Shown: positions 63,901 to 64,000 of the stretch, one piece after another
Position numbering within the stretch: the first letter of the stretch is position 1
Layout: each line of letters starts with the position of its first letter
NCBI RefSeq assembly: GCF_041296385.1
Contig: NC_091013.1
Span: 8,508,001-8,572,000 of the forward strand
Source: Aphelocoma coerulescens
Taxonomy: Eukaryota > Chordata > Aves > Passeriformes > Corvidae
Reading direction: 5' to 3'
Length of the DNA stretch: 64,000 bases
The notes under the pieces: generated by a model
Seen by the model: the letters and a program-made list of their open reading frames with translations, nothing else
What the model was told of the DNA's origin: nothing
Databases searched by the model: none
Position numbers and translations under genes: made by a program

Positions 63901-64000
63901 AGAAAGTGAGGTTAAAAAATACAGAGATGAAGTTTCAGTAGAAAAAGATGAAGAGGAAAAAGATAACGAGGAAGAAAATGAAAGAGAGGAATCACAGGCT
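27932..64000 (+). CDS. RPGR: Retinitis pigmentosa GTPase regulator (exons 1-14; 3' part outside window)
   Basis: RPGR acts at the ciliary transition zone and photoreceptor connecting cilium, where its RCC1-like propeller binds partners such as RPGRIP1 and PDE6D. Fourteen exons with AG/GT borders join into 932 codons, open at the window end. Residues 14-about 370 form the propeller, with blade signatures [53 protein letters not shown] and [11 protein letters not shown] alternating with [32 protein letters not shown] and CGENHTAV. Exons 2-9 and 13 equal the human exons in length. The C-terminal part from residue 531 is Lys/Glu/Ser-rich and of ORF15 type. Start choice: ATG in GCCGCCATGG, the only ATG in phase with exon 2. 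Human exon 1 is four codons shorter. Confidence 0.97.
28341..28836 (-). mobile_element. CR1 LINE fragment
   Basis: GAATCACAGGATGGGTCCAG and the following GGCTGGAAGGTACCTCC, TCCCTGCTCAAGCAGGGTCA, CTTCCTCTTGTTCAGGTGGA and CAGCCTTTCCTCATAAGAGA are reverse-complement CR1 3' wording. Truncated and diverged. Antisense to RPGR. Confidence 0.9.
29799..30010 (-). mobile_element. CR1 LINE fragment, 3' end
   Basis: GAATCACAGAATGGTTTGGG, then TTGGAAGGAACCTCTGGAAC and CCAGGATCACCTCCAGGCAG. This is the reverse complement of the CR1 3' tail, about 210 bp. It ends 165 bp before RPGR exon 2. Confidence 0.92.
30176..30301 (+). CDS. RPGR: RPGR exon 2 (first propeller strand region)
   Basis: This 126-bp exon equals human exon 2. 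It encodes [18 protein letters not shown] and continues [21 protein letters not shown] (residues 14-56). The acceptor is GTGTTTTAG and the donor GTCAGT. Confidence 0.97.
30326..30746 (-). mobile_element. CR1 LINE fragment
   Basis: AGAATCAGAATTGTTTAGGT, then TTGGAAGAGACCTTTAAGAT and GCTTGAGGCCGTTTCCTTTC, ending in CTTTCTTGTAGTG. Reverse-complement CR1 3' part, about 420 bp, antisense to RPGR. Confidence 0.92.
31346..31639 (+). other. Unidentified 97-codon open frame in RPGR intron 2
   Basis: The frame starts [15 protein letters not shown] and ends IDFMDCRTP. After its stop a different frame carries on with a plausible stretch, [20 protein letters not shown], to a stop at 31708-31710. This could be a worn retrocopy with a frameshift or chance. 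No family is recognised, and no poly(A) tail or target duplication is seen. Confidence 0.2.
36237..36320 (+). repeat. T/G-rich low-complexity tract
   Basis: Runs of T broken by G and GG (for example TTTTTTTGTTTGTTGGTTTG). Low complexity only. Confidence 0.85.
37290..37382 (+). CDS. RPGR: RPGR exon 3
   Basis: This 93-bp exon equals human exon 3. It encodes [18 protein letters not shown] and then [11 protein letters not shown] (residues 56-87). The acceptor is TTTTTTCAG and the donor GTTTGT. Confidence 0.97.
37383..39920 (+). other. RPGR: RPGR intron 3
   Basis: 2.5 kb of AT-rich sequence. The open frames at 38242-38589 and 39364-39594 have no recognisable product. Confidence 0.88.
39921..39983 (+). 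CDS. RPGR: RPGR exon 4
   Basis: This 63-bp exon equals human exon 4. It encodes [20 protein letters not shown] (residues 87-108). The acceptor is ATTCTTAG and the donor GTATGT. Found by direct reading because it has no start codon. Confidence 0.97.
39984..41543 (+). other. RPGR: RPGR intron 4
   Basis: 1.6 kb, strongly AT-rich. No repeat or gene seen. Confidence 0.88.
41544..41702 (+). CDS. RPGR: RPGR exon 5
   Basis: This 159-bp exon equals human exon 5. It encodes [31 protein letters not shown] and the conserved [15 protein letters not shown] (residues 108-161). The acceptor is TGTATGCAG and the donor GTATGA. Confidence 0.97.
42558..42602 (+). repeat. (TTTG)n microsatellite, impure
   Basis: About five perfect TTTG units followed by T-rich TTGTTGTTTTTGG. 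Confidence 0.88.
42605..42681 (+). repeat. Direct repeat of a 26-bp unit
   Basis: The unit starting TGCCATTGGTCTTTGTTTCA and ending ATAGAA is present identically at 42605-42630 and 42656-42681. A shortened copy lies between (from 42632). Confidence 0.9.
43210..43359 (+). CDS. RPGR: RPGR exon 6
   Basis: This 150-bp exon equals human exon 6. It encodes [18 protein letters not shown] and later [19 protein letters not shown] (residues 161-211). The acceptor is TCATTTTAG and the donor GTAAAA. Confidence 0.97.
45467..45485 (+). repeat. Poly-T run
   Basis: About 19 consecutive T. Low complexity. Confidence 0.8.
45642..45677 (+). repeat. Perfect tandem duplication of 18 bp
   Basis: TTCTACATGTGGACCCCA occurs twice in a row without a difference, so the duplication is probably recent. 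Confidence 0.95.
47680..47955 (+). mobile_element. CR1 LINE fragment
   Basis: CTGCAGGGAGGGGGCAGAGG, GGAAGTTCCACCTGGACATG, AGGAAGAATTTCCTTCCTGT and GTTGTGGAGTCTCCCTCACT are CR1 3' wording in plus orientation. It stops at TTTGACCAGG without the usual tail. Confidence 0.88.
48338..48496 (+). CDS. RPGR: RPGR exon 7
   Basis: This 159-bp exon equals human exon 7. It encodes [18 protein letters not shown] and later [17 protein letters not shown] (residues 211-264). The acceptor is TTTTCACAG and the donor GTATGC. Confidence 0.97.
52699..52742 (+). repeat. (AAT/AGT)n microsatellite
   Basis: Impure trinucleotide run such as AGTAATAATAATAGTAATAA, adjoining the CR1 copy. The run of Tyr codons on the other strand is a by-product. 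Confidence 0.9.
52771..53220 (+). mobile_element. CR1 LINE, truncated 3' part
   Basis: GCCACCAAGATGATTAGAGG, GTGAGGAAAGGCTGAGAGAA, AGGCCCTGGCACAGATTGCC and CCAACCCAAACCATTCCATG, ending in ATTCTGTGTTTCTGTGA. Closely parallel to the copy at 11305-11745, so probably the same subfamily. Confidence 0.93.
53393..53432 (+). repeat. Short motif present three times
   Basis: TTTTGCCTAGGA, TTTTGCCTATG and TTTTGCCTAGGA occur within 40 bp. Small local duplication. Confidence 0.75.
54236..54254 (+). repeat. Poly-T run
   Basis: T-rich run of about 18 bases interrupted by one C. Low complexity. Confidence 0.75.
54506..54521 (+). repeat. Poly-A run
   Basis: About 16 consecutive A. Low complexity. Confidence 0.8.
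55286..55302 (+). repeat. (AAAT)n microsatellite
   Basis: About four AAAT units, 48 bp before RPGR exon 8. Confidence 0.85.
55351..55506 (+). CDS. RPGR: RPGR exon 8
   Basis: This 156-bp exon equals human exon 8. It encodes [18 protein letters not shown] and later [15 protein letters not shown] (residues 264-316). The acceptor is TGATTTCAG and the donor GTATGG. Confidence 0.97.
55507..56018 (+). other. RPGR: RPGR intron 8
   Basis: A short intron of 512 bp. Nothing recognised. Confidence 0.9.
56019..56143 (+). CDS. RPGR: RPGR exon 9
   Basis: This 125-bp exon equals human exon 9. It encodes [18 protein letters not shown] and later [12 protein letters not shown] (residues 316-357). The acceptor is CACATGCAG and the donor GTAAAA. 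Confidence 0.97.
56144..57295 (+). other. RPGR: RPGR intron 9
   Basis: 1.15 kb, AT-rich. Nothing recognised. Confidence 0.9.
57296..57475 (+). CDS. RPGR: RPGR exon 10 (end of propeller)
   Basis: This 180-bp exon is two codons shorter than human exon 10. It begins [18 protein letters not shown], the closing strand of the propeller, and ends with the basic [10 protein letters not shown] (residues 358-417), matching human ARMRRRERE. The acceptor is GAGCTGTAG and the donor GTGAGT. Confidence 0.96.
57476..58364 (+). other. RPGR: RPGR intron 10
   Basis: 0.9 kb, AT-rich. Nothing recognised. Confidence 0.88.
58365..58530 (+). CDS. RPGR: RPGR exon 11
   Basis: This 166-bp exon is one codon shorter than human exon 11. 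It encodes [20 protein letters not shown] and then a Ser/Pro-rich stretch (residues 418-473). RSP...LPP matches human RSPDSFSMRRTLPPIEG; the rest is diverged. The acceptor is TTCTAAAG and the donor GTGAAG. It keeps the human phase (ends phase 1). Confidence 0.92.
58531..59840 (+). other. RPGR: RPGR intron 11
   Basis: 1.3 kb. The reading frame stays open for about 45 codons past the exon 11 donor, then stops. A small GATAAGAAAA duplication lies near 58931-58951. Nothing else seen. Confidence 0.88.
59841..59947 (+). CDS. RPGR: RPGR exon 12
   Basis: This 107-bp exon is five codons longer than human exon 12. It is acidic and Asn-rich at first and ends [10 protein letters not shown], nearly identical to human LGETTDILNM (residues 473-508). 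The acceptor is ACCTTGTAG and the donor GTAATA. Confidence 0.94.
59948..61685 (+). other. RPGR: RPGR intron 12
   Basis: 1.7 kb, AT-rich, with an 18-bp direct repeat at 61278-61295 and 61314-61331. Nothing else recognised. Confidence 0.88.
61278..61331 (+). repeat. Direct repeat of 18 bp, 36-bp period
   Basis: TGAAGTTGTTCTTTCAAG occurs identically at both ends of this interval, and GGATGT or GTATGT follows each copy. Confidence 0.9.
61686..61751 (+). CDS. RPGR: RPGR exon 13
   Basis: This 66-bp exon equals human exon 13. It encodes [19 protein letters not shown] and KQK (residues 509-530); the human counterpart ends KSLKLSPVQKQK. The acceptor is TTTTTGCAG and the donor GTACTG. Confidence 0.96.
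61752..62794 (+). other. RPGR: RPGR intron 13
   Basis: 1.0 kb, AT-rich. A 17-bp near-palindromic unit occurs twice (62586-62602 and 62630-62646). A long pyrimidine-rich stretch precedes the exon 14 acceptor. Confidence 0.9.
62586..62646 (+). repeat. Two copies of a 17-bp near-palindrome
   Basis: TTCATTTCATGTGAAAT occurs identically at 62586-62602 and 62630-62646. ATTTCA and TGAAAT are inverted arms around a 2-bp centre. Confidence 0.88.
62795..64000 (+). CDS. RPGR: RPGR exon 14, continuous with an ORF15-like Glu/Lys-rich terminal region
   Basis: After the acceptor GGAATAG the frame set by exon 13 stays open for 402 codons to the window edge. I checked every line: no stop and no in-frame ATG. 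The first 67 codons are Lys/Ser-rich and occupy the place of human exon 14. A donor-like AAAG/GTAAAT at 62996/62997 would end that exon in phase 1, as in human. Reading continues through it into a Lys/Ser/Glu region and, from about 63580, into an acidic Glu/Lys/Ser/Asp tract with a duplicated 25-codon unit. Position and composition fit the ORF15 exon that carries the photoreceptor isoform, but sequence similarity to human exon 15 is not visible. The end is outside the window. Confidence 0.85.
62993..63002 (+). other. RPGR: Candidate alternative splice donor inside exon 14/ORF15
   Basis: AAAG/GTAAAT fits the donor consensus and would give a 202-bp exon ending in phase 1. Human exon 14 is 181 bp and also ends in phase 1. 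It could be used for a constitutive (non-ORF15) transcript. Confidence 0.5.
63689..63838 (+). repeat. RPGR: In-frame 75-bp tandem duplication in the acidic region
   Basis: Two adjacent 25-codon units (63689-63763, 63764-63838) both read EDR, two variable residues, [11 protein letters not shown], then E or Q, and ESEGSEKG. Only a handful of bases differ, so the duplication is fairly recent. Confidence 0.95.

Noticed and set aside
1..64000. U12-type introns, tRNA or rRNA genes, CRISPR arrays
   Set aside because: All splice donors placed are ordinary GT types without the ATATCC or GTATCC start, and no cloverleaf, ribosomal or spaced-repeat array was noticed by eye; a tRNAscan or covariance search was not possible.

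Overview
This window is vertebrate nuclear DNA, almost certainly from a bird and possibly a songbird. It is AT-rich with compact introns. Its recognisable transposons are CR1 LINE fragments and LTRs that resemble avian endogenous retrovirus LTRs. It holds two genes arranged head to head: OTC on the minus strand (left part) and RPGR on the plus strand (right part). The same two genes are neighbours in mammals at human Xp11.4. No bacterial-type features such as operons or CRISPR arrays are present.

Region 1 (1-25193, minus strand) is the 5' part of OTC, the mitochondrial ornithine carbamoyltransferase. I placed exons 1-6 at base resolution: 25117-25193, 21370-21508, 20705-20786, 12996-13083, 7588-7741 and 117-239. 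Their lengths (77, 139, 82, 88, 154, 123) and phases equal those of human OTC. Exons 7-10 lie beyond the left edge. The exons encode the targeting leader and residues up to 221, with the carbamoyl-phosphate loop STRTR, the HPxQ motif and the DGNN ornithine motif intact. The introns hold an ERV-like solo LTR, two CR1 copies (one with reverse transcriptase remains) and simple repeats.

Region 2 (25194-27931) is the short divergent spacer. It contains the OTC upstream region, a 107-bp polypurine tract with a 9-bp period, an LTR in plus orientation, an LTR-like piece in minus orientation, and a CpG island. A GC-shifted CR1 relic lies inside the island close to the RPGR start codon.

Region 3 (27932-64000, plus strand) is RPGR, the ciliary GTPase-regulator protein with an RCC1-like seven-bladed propeller. 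Fourteen exons are placed at base resolution. Exons 2-9 and 13 have the same lengths as human, and exons 10-12 differ by multiples of three. The last exon in view (from 62795) stays open to the window end (1206 bp, 402 codons, no in-frame ATG). It becomes Glu/Lys/Ser-rich and looks like an ORF15-type terminal exon, but it runs uninterrupted through a good splice donor at 62996/62997 where human exon 14 would end. Introns carry several CR1 fragments and small tandem duplications.

The two genes do not share a pathway: OTC works in mitochondrial citrulline synthesis and RPGR at the ciliary transition zone or photoreceptor connecting cilium. What links them is the conserved divergent layout. The most notable observations are the fused exon 14/ORF15-like exon with its 75-bp in-frame duplication, the crowding of retroelements at the RPGR promoter and around exon 2, and an intact OTC N-terminal half in a uricotelic lineage.
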